Assembly: GCA_963700255.1 (NCBI GenBank)
Contig: CAVOWW010000043.1
Coordinates: 1-42,073 of the forward strand
Length of the DNA stretch: 42,073 bases
Direction: 5' to 3'
Source: UBA10649 sp963700255
GTDB lineage: Bacteria; Actinomycetota; Actinomycetes; S36-B12
A model generated the notes under the pieces. It saw nothing but the letters and a program-made list of their open reading frames with translations. It did not search any database and had not been told where the DNA came from. The first letter of the stretch is position 1. The number at the start of each line of letters is the position of its first letter. Of the stretch, positions 7,822 to 16,240 are shown in pieces. The position numbers and the translations under genes were made by a program.

Positions 7822-9877
7822 CGACGGCTCATCGCTCCACGACCGCCGGCCTCGGCACGGCCCCGATCGCCCTGATCGCCGTGGCCCTCGGCGCGCTGGC
7901 GCTGGTGGCCACCGCGGTCGGACTCGTCCTGGCGGGCGGCTCCTACGAGCCGGCGCTGCCGGGCCTGCCCGATCCGGGCGCGACCGTCGGCTGGGGTGCC
8001 CCGGTGACCCGCCTGCTTGCGGATCTCGCGGCCGTGGCGACAGTGGGCTGGCTGCTGGCGGCGACGTTCCTCGACCCGTCGGGCAAGGACGGGGTCGTCT
8101 CGCCGACCGGCCGTCGCGACCTCCACCGCGCGGCGATCGCCGCGGCCGCCTGGGCGGTCCTCGCCCTCGTCCAGCTGTTCCTCGAGCTGGCCAACGTCCT
8201 CGGCCTGCCGCTGGCCGAGGCGGTGTCGCCGACCATCGTGTCGACCTACGCCAACGAGATCCCCACGACGCGCGCCCTGCTGTTCATGGCGCTGCTCGCG
8301 ACCGTCGTGTGCATCGGCGCGATCATGACGGCGACCACCGGCTCGGCGGCCGCGTGGCTGCTCGTCGCCGTGGCTGCCGCAGCGCTCCCCGCACTCGCCG
8401 GGCACAGCTCCGGACTCGGGGACCACGCACTCGCCACCACCGCCGGAGTCGCGCACGTCGTGGCCGCCGTCGTCTGGATGGGTGGTCTCGTCGCCCTCGG
8501 CGTGCACGCAGCCCGGCGGGACATGCCGCTCCTGCGGCCCGTGCAGCGCTTCTCCACCATCGCGCTCGTGGCCATCCTGCTGCTCGCCGCCAGCGGCGCG
8601 GCCAACGCCTACACCCGACTCGACAACGCCGGGCAGCTGTTCACCACGGGCTACGGGCAGGTGCTGATCACGAAGACCCTGCTCATCGTCGCCCTCGGCG
8701 TGCTCGGCTGGGTCATCCGCGGACGGATCATCGGCACCCTCGACCGGACGTCGCGTGCCGTCGTGTTCGCACGCATCGCCGGGCTCGAGCTGCTGGTGAT
8801 GGCGATCGCCGTGGGCCTGGGCGTGGCGCTGGCCTCGAGCCCGCCGCCAAGGGTCGAGGTGCTGCTGCCCACCTACGGCGAGAGCCTGCTGGGCTTCCCC
8901 TACCCGCCGGCCCCACCGCGGCGGGCGTGGGCCTCGGCTTCAACCTCGATCCGCTGTTCCTGACGGCCTCGCTGATCGCCGCGGCCCTCTACATCGCCGG
9001 CGCCGTGCGCCTTGCGCGTCGGGGCGACCGCTGGCCGTGGCTGCGCACCGCCTCCTGGCTCACGGGCATCGCCATCGTCATCTGGTGCACCAACGCCGGC
9101 ATCTCCGTCTACGCGCAGGTGTCGGTCGGCCTGCACATGCTCCAGCACATGACCCTCACCATGATGGCGCCGATCTTCCTCGTGCTCGGCGCCCCCGCGA
9201 CGATGGCGCTGCGGGCGCTGCGGCCGGCCAAGGGCAACGAACGCGGCCCGCGGGAGTGGCTGGTCTGGTTCCTGCACAGCTGGATCACGCGCCTGCTCAC
9301 CAACCCGTTCTACGTGTTCTTCATCTACGTCATCGGTCTCTACGGCCTGTACTTCACTCCCGCGTTCGGCTGGCTGATGGGCAGCCACGTCGGGCACGTG
9401 CTCATGCAGGTGCACTTCATCGTGTCCGGCTACCTCTTCTACTGGATCCTCATCGGCATCGATCCGCGACCGAAGCCGCTGCCGTACTGGGCCCGGCTGC
9501 TGATGCTCCTGCTCGCGCTGTCGGTCCACGGCTTCTTCGCCGTCGCCCTGATGATGGGCACCCAGCCGCTGGCGGTCGAGTGGTACGGCATCGTGCAGCC
9601 GCCGTGGATCACCGATCCCCTGAAGGACACCCTCGACGGCGGGCAGGTCGCGTGGGGGCTCTCGGAGATCCCGAGCCTCATCGTCCTCATCGTCATCGCG
9701 GTCCAGTGGGCCCGCAGCGACGACCGGGAGGCCACTCGCATGGACCGCCAGGCCGACCGGGACGACGACGCCGAGCTGCGCGCCTACAACGACCGGCTCG
9801 CTGCCATCGCCCGCCGCGACGAGCGCACCCCCGACGGCGCCGAGCCCCACCATCAGAGCTGCCGAGCGGCGAGCTGA
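7818..9877 (+). CDS. Bifunctional CopD copper importer / CtaG cytochrome c oxidase assembly protein (frameshifted)
   Basis: The first half (from MTTAHRSTT) is a CopD-type membrane domain with about eight or nine helices and conserved His in PALAGHSSGLGDHAL and GVAHVVAAVVWMGG. The second half is a caa3-type CtaG domain, with HMLQHMTLTMMAPIF and further helices containing HVGHVLMQVHFI. CopD-CtaG fusions are common in actinobacteria and couple copper uptake to CuA/CuB loading of cytochrome oxidase. The frame breaks near 8912 in GGCCCCACCG; one missing base restores GFPYPPAPTAAGVGLGFN. The 2060-base span (3n+2) fits. A GTG at 8927 could start CtaG alone, but sequencing error is likelier. Confidence 0.85.
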
Positions 9878-9922
9878 CGCCCTCCTGCGCGCGCGGCGGA
9901 GGGCGTCAGCTCACCACTCGGC
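9861..9922. terminator. Long inverted repeat behind copD-ctaG
   Basis: A 25-bp arm (9861-9885) and its partner (9898-9922) flank a 12-base GC loop. The inner 15 bp pair perfectly; the outer ten contain two mismatches that are C.A in plus-strand RNA but G.U wobbles in minus-strand RNA. The ctaG stop codon lies inside the left arm. There is no T tract, as is usual for actinobacterial terminators. It likely ends the copC-copD-ctaG transcript and isolates the downstream rhodanese promoter. Confidence 0.7.
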
Positions 9923-9943
9923 TGGGCATCGGAGGCGTGCTGG

Positions 9944-9960
9944 TATACCCTAGGGGGTAT
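9944..9960. promoter_or_regulatory. CsoR/CstR-like operator over a leaderless promoter
   Basis: The dyad ATACCC-TAGG-GGGTAT (9945-9960) has the form of operators bound by CsoR/CstR-family repressors, which sense Cu(I) or persulfide and often control rhodanese or copper genes. Inside it, TACCCT (9946-9951) stands seven bases before the ATG at 9959, so the -10 box, transcription start and start codon are all covered by the operator. The copper genes upstream and the rhodanese downstream support a copper or sulfane-sulfur signal. No repressor gene is in the window. Confidence 0.7.
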
Positions 9961-10419
9961 GCGTACCCGAGTCCTCGCCCTGTCCGTAGCCGCCCTCGCC
10001 ACCCTCAGCCTCGGCCTCGCCGGCTGCTCCTCGAGTGACGCCGGCACCGCCGCGACATCGCAGCCGTGCAGGGACCGGCCGCGCCGGTCGCCGCCCCCAG
10101 CGCCCCCGAGCGCGTCGATGCCGCCCGGTTCGCCGAGGTCGTCGCCAGTCCCGGCGTGACGATCGTCGACGTGCGCACGCCGGAGGAGTTCGCCGCCGGC
10201 CACATCGAGGGCGCCGTCAACTACAACGTCGAGGGCCCCGACTTCGGCGCCCAGATCGCCGCACTCGACCCCGCCGGCACCTACGCGGTCTACTGCCGCA
10301 GCGGCAACCGCTCGCAGGCGGCCGTGGCTGCCATGTCCCAGGCCGGCATCCCCGGCATCTACGAGCTCGAGAGCGGCATCGTGGGCTGGGAAGAGGCGGG
10401 ACTGCCCACCGTCTCCTAG
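9959..10419 (+). CDS. Rhodanese-domain lipoprotein (frameshifted)
   Basis: The N-terminus is a lipoprotein signal peptide with lipobox LAGC (Cys about residue 23). A rhodanese domain follows in another frame, from ERVDAARFAEVV through TIVDVRTPEEFAAGHIEGAVNY to the active-site loop VYCRSGNRSQAA, whose Cys carries the persulfide. The shift lies between a frame-1 stop at 10036 and codon 10066; one missing base, perhaps in GCAGCCGTG, joins the parts, and the span of 461 bases (3n+2) agrees. An alternative is a short cytoplasmic rhodanese beginning at GTG 10066, but the lipoprotein reading is likelier. It would act outside the membrane in sulfur transfer or single-domain thiol chemistry. Confidence 0.8.
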
Positions 10420-11966
10420 CGGAGCGGGTCCGGTACGCGCCAGACGACGTTCCTGACGTCGGGCGCCGAGTCGAGCATCATGCCGCGCAGGGAGCTCTGC
10501 CGCAGTCGGTAGTCGTTCGCCGACAGCGCGCGCGACACCGACGCGATGCCCGCGGGATCGTCGAGGTCATCGGCCGACCAGTGGGCCGGAGCCCCGTGGT
10601 CCATGACGGTGCTGATGATGGCGACCTCGGGTCGCTCCCCGTCCTCGACCTGCACGAGCTCGAGGATGCGCGCCTGCTGCGGCCAGTCGATGAGCGACGA
10701 CGTGGTGATCTCCCAGAAGCCGCTCGCCTCGTCGCCGTGCCGCATCGCGAAGTGGAAGTGGACGTGCCCGGCGATCCAGGCGACGACGTTCGGGTGCTCG
10801 AGAAGCGTCACCACGACGTCGGACCCCAGCACCCGGCGCTCTGCGCCCTCGGGCGCGTAGTCGTTCGTCAGCGAGACGCTCGGATGGTGCGAGGCGATCA
10901 CCACATGCCGGCCCTCGGCGGCGTCGAGCTCGTCGCACAGCCAGGCGAACTGGGTCTCGTCGAGTGACCCCTGCCAGCCGCCGTGCGGATTCACCGTGTC
11001 CAGGGCGATGAGCCGCACCCTGCCCACGTCGCTCGCGAAGTAGTTCGGGCCCTCCTCGCGGGTCGTGGCCGCGAACTCGCCGGGCCGCAGGAAGTCACGC
11101 CCGCCATCCGCCGCGATCGTCACACGGGAGGAGGTCGCGTCGTGGATGTACCGCACCGGGCCGACCTCAGCGATGGCCTCCGCCGTGACGAGGGGGTCCG
11201 CTGACTCGGGCAGCCCGGTGATCCGGGCATCACCGACGGCCAGTGCCCGGAGCTCGTCGTCGGGGGCCACGGTGCCCTGCAGCAGTCCGTCGTGGTTGCC
11301 GTGCACGCTGATCCACGGCAGCGCGAGGCCCGGCGAGGTCACGTCACGGCGTGCCGCCTCCGTGAGGCCCGGAATCGTCGGATAGCCGAACAGGCGGCTC
11401 GGTCGATCCGGCTCCACGCCTTCCGGCGGGCCGTCCGGGTGCCAGTACCGCTCGTCCCAGGTGGCGGAGTCGGTGGCCCCGACCCACGAACTGCGGGAGT
11501 CGTCCCCGCTCCTCGGCGAGATCGTGCCCCCGCCGACGATGCCCTGGTACCAGGCGAGCTCGTTGCGCTGCGCATTGTCAGTGAGGTCGCCGGTGAGCAG
11601 CACGGTGTCGATCGGAGCACCGGTCGTCGGGCCGTGCATCCAGGCGTTGACGGTGGTCACCATCGTGGTCGCCACCTGCACGGTGAAGGCCTCCTGCGGG
11701 CGATACGTGCCGATGTCGCCCAGCTCCTCGCGATACGGGGAGTCCGGATCGCTGTAGCGGTCGAGGTACTCGATGCGGCCGGGCGACTCCGAGTCGCACA
11801 CGTGGAGGTCGGACAGGTGCCACAGGCAGGCGAGCACGTCACCCGTCGGCACTTCCTGGAGCCGGGCCTCGCCCGCCTCGGTGGTGAGGTGGCGCCAGCC
11901 CGCCTCATCCGGCTCACCCCGGGCCACGGTCGTCCGGGTGGTGTCGCCGGGCGGATACGGTGCCAC
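10416..11966 (-). CDS. Metallophosphoesterase, PPA1498 family (TIGR03767-like)
   Basis: This 516-residue calcineurin-like phosphoesterase shows all metal-binding blocks separated by long inserts: DLHVCD, GDLTDN, GNHDGL, ASHHPSVS and GHVHFH. That layout matches the PPA1498-type family. Members usually carry a Tat signal peptide; this one has none (it begins MAPYPPGD), and a TAG two codons upstream of the GTG rules out an extension, so it should be cytoplasmic. GGAG at the end of the ABC ATPase gene precedes the start, and the gap is three bases, so it is coupled to the importer. It may hydrolyse an imported phosphoester; the substrate is unknown. Its stop overlaps the convergent rhodanese stop. 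Confidence 0.88.
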   Translation of the reverse strand: MAPYPPGDTTRTTVARGEPDEAGWRHLTTEAGEARLQEVPTGDVLACLWHLSDLHVCDSESPGRIEYLDRYSDPDSPYREELGDIGTYRPQEAFTVQVATTMVTTVNAWMHGPTTGAPIDTVLLTGDLTDNAQRNELAWYQGIVGGGTISPRSGDDSRSSWVGATDSATWDERYWHPDGPPEGVEPDRPSRLFGYPTIPGLTEAARRDVTSPGLALPWISVHGNHDGLLQGTVAPDDELRALAVGDARITGLPESADPLVTAEAIAEVGPVRYIHDATSSRVTIAADGGRDFLRPGEFAATTREEGPNYFASDVGRVRLIALDTVNPHGGWQGSLDETQFAWLCDELDAAEGRHVVIASHHPSVSLTNDYAPEGAERRVLGSDVVVTLLEHPNVVAWIAGHVHFHFAMRHGDEASGFWEITTSSLIDWPQQARILELVQVEDGERPEVAIISTVMDHGAPAHWSADDLDDPAGIASVSRALSANDYRLRQSSLRGMMLDSAPDVRNVVWRVPDPLR

Positions 11967-11969
11967 CGG

Positions 11970-13013
11970 CTACTCCGCGCCGATCAGCACGAGCTCGGCG
12001 ACGTCATCTCGCAGGCGCACGCGGACGGGCTGGCCCGCGTGCAGTCCAGCGGCGTCCGAGCTGATGATGTCAGCGAACAGCCGGCCGTAGTGGGCGTCAT
12101 CGACGATGACCCGGGTCATCGGCCCGAGGAAGGACACGGAGACGACGCTCGCCCCACCCTCGCCCGCCGGGTCGATGGCCAGCTGCTCCGGGCGAATGGC
12201 GGCCACATCCGAAAGGCCCTCTTGTCCGGGGCGTTCCGCGGGGACCGACCGGCCGAGGACCTGCCAGCGGCCGTCCGCCGCGCCGACCGCCTCCAGCCGG
12301 TTGACCGTGCCGATGAACCCGGCGACGAACGCGTTCACCGGATTCTCGTAGAGCTCGCGAGGAGGGGCGAGCTGCTCCAGTCGGCCGTTGCTCATGACGC
12401 CGACCCGGTCGGCGATCGCGAGGGCCTCATGCTGGTCGTGGGTGACGAACACGGTCGTGACGCCGATCTCGAGCTGGAGCCGGCGGATCTCGTCCCGGAG
12501 GGTCTCGCGCACCTTCGCGTCGAGCGCGGACAGCGGCTCGTCGAGGAGGAGGACCTTCGGCGACGTCGCGATGGCCCGGGCAAGGGCCACCCGCTGCTTC
12601 TGGCCGCCCGACATCTGGTGCGGGTACTTGTCGGCATGCTCCTGCAGCCGCGTCACCTCGATCATCCGGTCGATGATCGAGGAGCGCTCGGCTGCGGGCC
12701 GCTTCTGCACCTTGAGCCCGAAGTCGATGTTCTGGCGGGCGGTCATGTTCGGGAACAGGCTGTAGTCCTGGAACACCATGCCGAACTGGCGCTTCTCCGG
12801 CGGGTCGTTGACGACATCCCGGCCCTCGACCTGGACCATGCCCTGGTCGGCCTTCTCGAAGCCGGCGAGGATGCGGAGCGCGGTCGTCTTCCCGCAGCCG
12901 CTCGGGCCGAGCAGGCACACCAGCTCGCCGGAGTCGATCCCGAGCGTGAAGTCCTCCAGGGCGACGGACTCCCCGAAGGCCTTGCGGATGCCGATCATGT
13001 CGACGGTTGCCAC
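11970..13013 (-). CDS. ABC importer ATP-binding protein (PotA/FbpC type)
   Basis: This 347-residue nucleotide-binding subunit has Walker A GPSGCGKTT, Q-loop FQDYSLF, signature MSGGQKQR, Walker B KVLLLDEP, the H-loop VTHDQHEA and a C-terminal TOBE-type domain from about residue 235. The class energises importers for polyamines, ferric iron, phosphonates or similar small solutes. It lies ten bases downstream of the second permease gene and is followed, in the same frame after a single TAG and one codon, by the phosphoesterase. Function is set by the operon: lipoprotein, permease, permease, ATPase, phosphoesterase. Confidence 0.93.
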   Translation of the reverse strand: MATVDMIGIRKAFGESVALEDFTLGIDSGELVCLLGPSGCGKTTALRILAGFEKADQGMVQVEGRDVVNDPPEKRQFGMVFQDYSLFPNMTARQNIDFGLKVQKRPAAERSSIIDRMIEVTRLQEHADKYPHQMSGGQKQRVALARAIATSPKVLLLDEPLSALDAKVRETLRDEIRRLQLEIGVTTVFVTHDQHEALAIADRVGVMSNGRLEQLAPPRELYENPVNAFVAGFIGTVNRLEAVGAADGRWQVLGRSVPAERPGQEGLSDVAAIRPEQLAIDPAGEGGASVVSVSFLGPMTRVIVDDAHYGRLFADIISSDAAGLHAGQPVRVRLRDDVAELVLIGAE

Positions 13014-13023
13014 TGCTTCGCTC

Positions 13024-13932
13024 CTACAGACCGGTGGTTTGGACGTTGAGGCCGCGCCGTCGCAGGGAGCGAACGACCAGGCCGAGGCTGAGTGCCGTGA
13101 GGACCATGACGAACAGTGCGAGGGCGAGCCCGCCTCGTGGGTCGCCCCTCTGGTAGTTGACCATCTCGGTCGGCAGCGTGGCCTTCAGCAGCAGCGAGGC
13201 GAACGCGAACTCACCCAGCACCATCGCCGCTGTCAGGCCGGCCGCAGCGACCATGGAGGCGCGCATGTTCGGCAGGAGCACGCGGAAGATGATCGTGCCC
13301 AGGCTCGCGCCCATGCTGCGCGCGGCCTCGTACAGCGTGCGCGCGTTGATCGCCTGCAGGCCCGCGTCCAGTGCGCGGTAGGTGAAGGGCATCGCCCACA
13401 GCGCATAGAAGGGCACGAGGCTGAAGACGCTGGCGAGGAACCATGGCACCGTGGCGCGGAACGTCGCGGCCACGCCGACGACGAGGGCGATCGGCGGGAT
13501 CACCCACGGCAGCAGCGTGAACGCGGTCAAGTACGGGCGCAACTGGGGGCTGCGCACCTCGGTCACGATCGACAGCGGCACCAGCAGTGCGAGGTTGAGA
13601 ACGATCGCGAAGACCACCAGGAGGAGGCTGGTCCGGCCCGCCGCGAGGATCTGCGGATCCGTCAGAGCTGTCCACAGGCCGGACAGCGACCAGCTGGAGA
13701 GGATCTTGTCCGGCGTGAGGAGCGCGGTCGGGACGTTCTGGAACGCGAAGCGGGCCATCGCCAGCATCGGCACGATGAAGTAGAGGGCGACGAGGATCAG
13801 GAAGGCCCACTTGATCACGGACGTGACGCGCGACCGCCCGCTCCGTCGGAAGGCGGTCGGCGTCGGCGTCGGCGTCAGCGCCTGCGTCTCCTCGGCCCCC
13901 GGCGTCAGCGCCGTGAAGGACTCCATGCTCAT
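13024..13932 (-). CDS. ABC importer permease (second subunit)
   Basis: This 302-residue membrane protein has a Thr/Pro-rich cytoplasmic N-terminus and about six helices. The EAA loop that docks on the ATPase reads EAARSMGASLGTIIFRVLLP near residue 215. It belongs to the binding-protein-dependent transport membrane component family (MetI-like fold). It is separated by 16 bases from the first permease gene and by 10 from the ATPase gene. Confidence 0.92.
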   Translation of the reverse strand: MSMESFTALTPGAEETQALTPTPTPTAFRRSGRSRVTSVIKWAFLILVALYFIVPMLAMARFAFQNVPTALLTPDKILSSWSLSGLWTALTDPQILAAGRTSLLLVVFAIVLNLALLVPLSIVTEVRSPQLRPYLTAFTLLPWVIPPIALVVGVAATFRATVPWFLASVFSLVPFYALWAMPFTYRALDAGLQAINARTLYEAARSMGASLGTIIFRVLLPNMRASMVAAAGLTAAMVLGEFAFASLLLKATLPTEMVNYQRGDPRGGLALALFVMVLTALSLGLVVRSLRRRGLNVQTTGL

Positions 13933-13948
13933 GAGGCCCCTCCGATGC

Positions 13949-14809
13949 TCATGAGTTCGTCCACTTCAACGTCTTGCGCTGCAGGAGTGTCATCACCAGC
14001 AGGCTGGTCAGCAGTAGGGCGATCACCCAGGCGACGATCGCGTTGCCCAGGTCCTCCTCACCGGTGATCACGTTGCCCTGCAGCAGGAAGCGGATCTGTA
14101 GCGGGACGAGGGCGCCGCCGGGGTTGAGGACGTACGCGGTCGCGTAGGCGGTGAAGGAGTTGACGAAGAGCAGCAGCATGCCGCCGAGTGCAGCGGGAGT
14201 GAGGATCGGCACTCCGACCTTGCGCCAGTAGCGCGCGGGGGACGCACCCATGATCGCTGCCGCCTCGCGCCAGGTGTCCTTCAGCCCGACGACCGCGGGC
14301 ATCATCACCAGGAACATCAACGGGATCTGGAAGTACAGGTACACGACCACAAGGCCCCAGAAGCCGGTGGGCGACACCCCGAGGTCGCGCAGGTCGATGC
14401 CGATGTTCATCAGCAGCTTGGTGAGGATCCCCTGCGCGCCGATCGTGGCGATGAAGGCGAAGGCCAGCGGGACTCCACCGAGCTGCGACGCCACCGCGGA
14501 CCAGGAGTCCAGCGTGGAGTGCAGCCACCGCGGCCGCTGGAGGCTCTTGATGGTCAGGGCCAGCAGGATGCCGATCGTGCCGCCGATGAGGGCGCTGGTC
14601 GCGGAGATCGCGATCGAGTTGACGAACCCGTCGCGGTAAGTGCCGGACAGGGCTCGCTGCAGGGCGTCGGTACCGAAGGAGCCGCTGGGCGTGACGGCCT
14701 TGTACAGCACGACGACGGTCGGGTAGACGAGAAAGAGCGCCACGAAGGCCGCGAACGGCAGCACCACGATGAGGCTGAGCCGGTTCTCTCGGCGGAAGAG
14801 CGAACGCAC
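13949..14809 (-). CDS. ABC importer permease (first subunit)
   Basis: This protein of about 286 residues has six helices and the EAA motif EAAAIMGASPARYWRKVGVP. It pairs with the adjacent permease to form the heterodimeric channel. I chose the GTG at 14809 rather than the one at 14815, because GGGAGG (14815-14820) overlaps the latter and sits five bases before the former. A strong hairpin separates it from the binding-protein gene upstream. Confidence 0.9.
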   Translation of the reverse strand: MRSLFRRENRLSLIVVLPFAAFVALFLVYPTVVVLYKAVTPSGSFGTDALQRALSGTYRDGFVNSIAISATSALIGGTIGILLALTIKSLQRPRWLHSTLDSWSAVASQLGGVPLAFAFIATIGAQGILTKLLMNIGIDLRDLGVSPTGFWGLVVVYLYFQIPLMFLVMMPAVVGLKDTWREAAAIMGASPARYWRKVGVPILTPAALGGMLLLFVNSFTAYATAYVLNPGGALVPLQIRFLLQGNVITGEEDLGNAIVAWVIALLLTSLLVMTLLQRKTLKWTNS

Positions 14810-14856
14810 GTGCACCTCCCTCGACGGGTGTCAGGTTATTGCGGACCGCTCACGCA

Positions 14857-14892
14857 GGTGGGGCGTCAGCCGAAATCGGCCGACGCCCCACC
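14857..14892 (-). terminator. Hairpin between binding-protein gene and permease genes
   Basis: An 11-bp GC-rich stem (14857-14867 with 14882-14892) continues, after one mismatch, into a 5-bp stem closed by a two-base loop. It begins 15 bases downstream of the lipoprotein stop codon. Such hairpins inside importer operons usually act as partial terminators or 3' stabilisers, giving more binding protein than permease. There is no U tract. Confidence 0.65.
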
Positions 14893-14906
14893 GCTGAGTG
14901 GAACTC

Positions 14907-16091
14907 CTACTGGTCGGCCACCATCGGGCCCCAGTTCTCGGTGAGCTGGGCCTTCATCGCCTCGGTCTGCGCCGCGGTCGGGAAGGTGATCTGCTCGATG
15001 AGCTCGGCCGGGGGCAGGTTGGCCTTCATGTCGTCCGTGATGACGCCGGCGGCGTCCATCGCGGCGTAGCGGGCCGGGATGGCGCCACCCTCGAGGTAGC
15101 CGAGCGCGCCGGCATCACCGGTGATGTGCTCCATCCAGAGCTTGGCGGCGCACGGGTGAACCGGGTCGGACACGACCGACTGGGCGTAGTACGAGCCGTA
15201 CAGGCCGTCGGCAGGGATCACCGTGTTGAAGGTGAAGCCGGCCTCCTCGAGCTTGGGCACGATGCCCGGGAAGTTGTACGACCAGTCCAGCGCGATCGGC
15301 ACGTCACCGGAGAGCAGCGCAGCCTCCGTGACGTCGATGACCTGCAGGTTGCCCGACTCCTTCAGCGCGGCGAAGTACTCGATGCCGGGCATGATGTCGT
15401 CGAACGAGCCGCCGTTGGCCAGCGAGGCCGCGATGACGGCTGCGAACGCAGCGCCAGCCTCGCGGGGATCGCCGTTGAGCGTGACCTGGCCCTTGTACTC
15501 GGGCTTGGTGAGGTCGGCCCAGGTCTGCGGCGCGTTCGGCACGAGAGTGGCGTTGCTGCCGATCGACATGATGCCGTAGTACGAGCCGATCCAGTTGCCG
15601 TCGGCATCCTTCAGGGCGTCGGGGATCTCATCCCAGTTGGTGGTCTTGTAGGGCTCGATGAGGCCCTCGTCCATCGCCTGCTGGGTGAAGGACGGGCCGA
15701 TGTCGATGGAGTCCGGCTTGTCCGGCTGGCCCTGCAGGGTCTGGATGGCGGTGAGCTCGTCCGCCGACGACGCGTCGGGGTTGGCGACCGGCGCCTCGAG
15801 GCCGTAGGTGTCGCGGAACGACGCCAGGATGCCGCCGTAGTTGGCCCAGGTGTCGGGCAGGGCGATCAGGTTCGGGGCGGTGGGGCCCTCCGCCTGCGCC
15901 GCAGCGGCGATCTCTTCGACCGTGGTGCCGCACTCCGGATCAGTGCCGTCGCCGCCGGCGGCAGCGCTCGCTGCCGTGCTTGCCGCGGCGCTGGCGGCCG
16001 CCGTCGCCTCGGTGCTCGTGCTGCTCGACGAGCAGGCCGCGACCAGGGAGGCGGTCAGGAGCACGGGTACGACCAGTAGTGACTTGCGCAT
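14907..16091 (-). CDS. ABC importer substrate-binding lipoprotein (AfuA/PotD type)
   Basis: This 394-residue lipoprotein has a basic N-terminus (MRKS), a hydrophobic core and lipobox VAAC with the lipidated Cys at residue 20. A low-complexity Ser/Thr/Ala linker (about residues 21-47) precedes the binding domain, which reads as a periplasmic binding protein of the polyamine/iron/phosphonate cluster (TWADLTKPEYKGQVTL, IALDWSYNFPG). It captures solute at the outer face of the membrane for the two permeases downstream. The ATG at 16091 follows GAGAGGAA by seven bases; an upstream in-frame start at 16160 has no such site. Substrate is not identifiable from the sequence. Confidence 0.92.
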   Translation of the reverse strand: MRKSLLVVPVLLTASLVAACSSSSTSTEATAAASAAASTAASAAAGGDGTDPECGTTVEEIAAAAQAEGPTAPNLIALPDTWANYGGILASFRDTYGLEAPVANPDASSADELTAIQTLQGQPDKPDSIDIGPSFTQQAMDEGLIEPYKTTNWDEIPDALKDADGNWIGSYYGIMSIGSNATLVPNAPQTWADLTKPEYKGQVTLNGDPREAGAAFAAVIAASLANGGSFDDIMPGIEYFAALKESGNLQVIDVTEAALLSGDVPIALDWSYNFPGIVPKLEEAGFTFNTVIPADGLYGSYYAQSVVSDPVHPCAAKLWMEHITGDAGALGYLEGGAIPARYAAMDAAGVITDDMKANLPPAELIEQITFPTAAQTEAMKAQLTENWGPMVADQ

Positions 16092-16228
16092 GCGCAGTTC
16101 CTCTCGTTGGGGAGACGCCCTCAACGTAGCCACAAGGCACACGGGTTTGCGGTCGGGCAACCCAATCGATGGGAAACAGTTATCGAACGGACGGGGTACC
16201 GCTGCTCGCCGGTCCGGGCCGCCTCGCC

Positions 16229-16234
16229 TACCGT
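16229..16234 (+). promoter_or_regulatory. Leaderless-type -10 element (TACCGT)
   Basis: TACCGT ends six bases before the GTG at 16241. The intergenic region 16092-16240 also must hold the promoter of the divergent binding-protein gene, for which I see no clear boxes. Confidence 0.4.
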
Positions 16235-16240
16235 TGACCC

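Noticed and set aside
7230..8963. Natural CopC-CopD fusion (YcnJ-like)
   Set aside because: The continuous frame depends on a Lys/Arg-rich tail from a five-G run. Deleting one G gives a natural acidic tail and a TGA overlapping the CopD ATG, the usual separate-gene arrangement.
8927..9877. CtaG as an independent gene starting at GTG 8927
   Set aside because: No ribosome binding site or -10 box precedes it, and CopD homology runs straight into it after a one-base correction.
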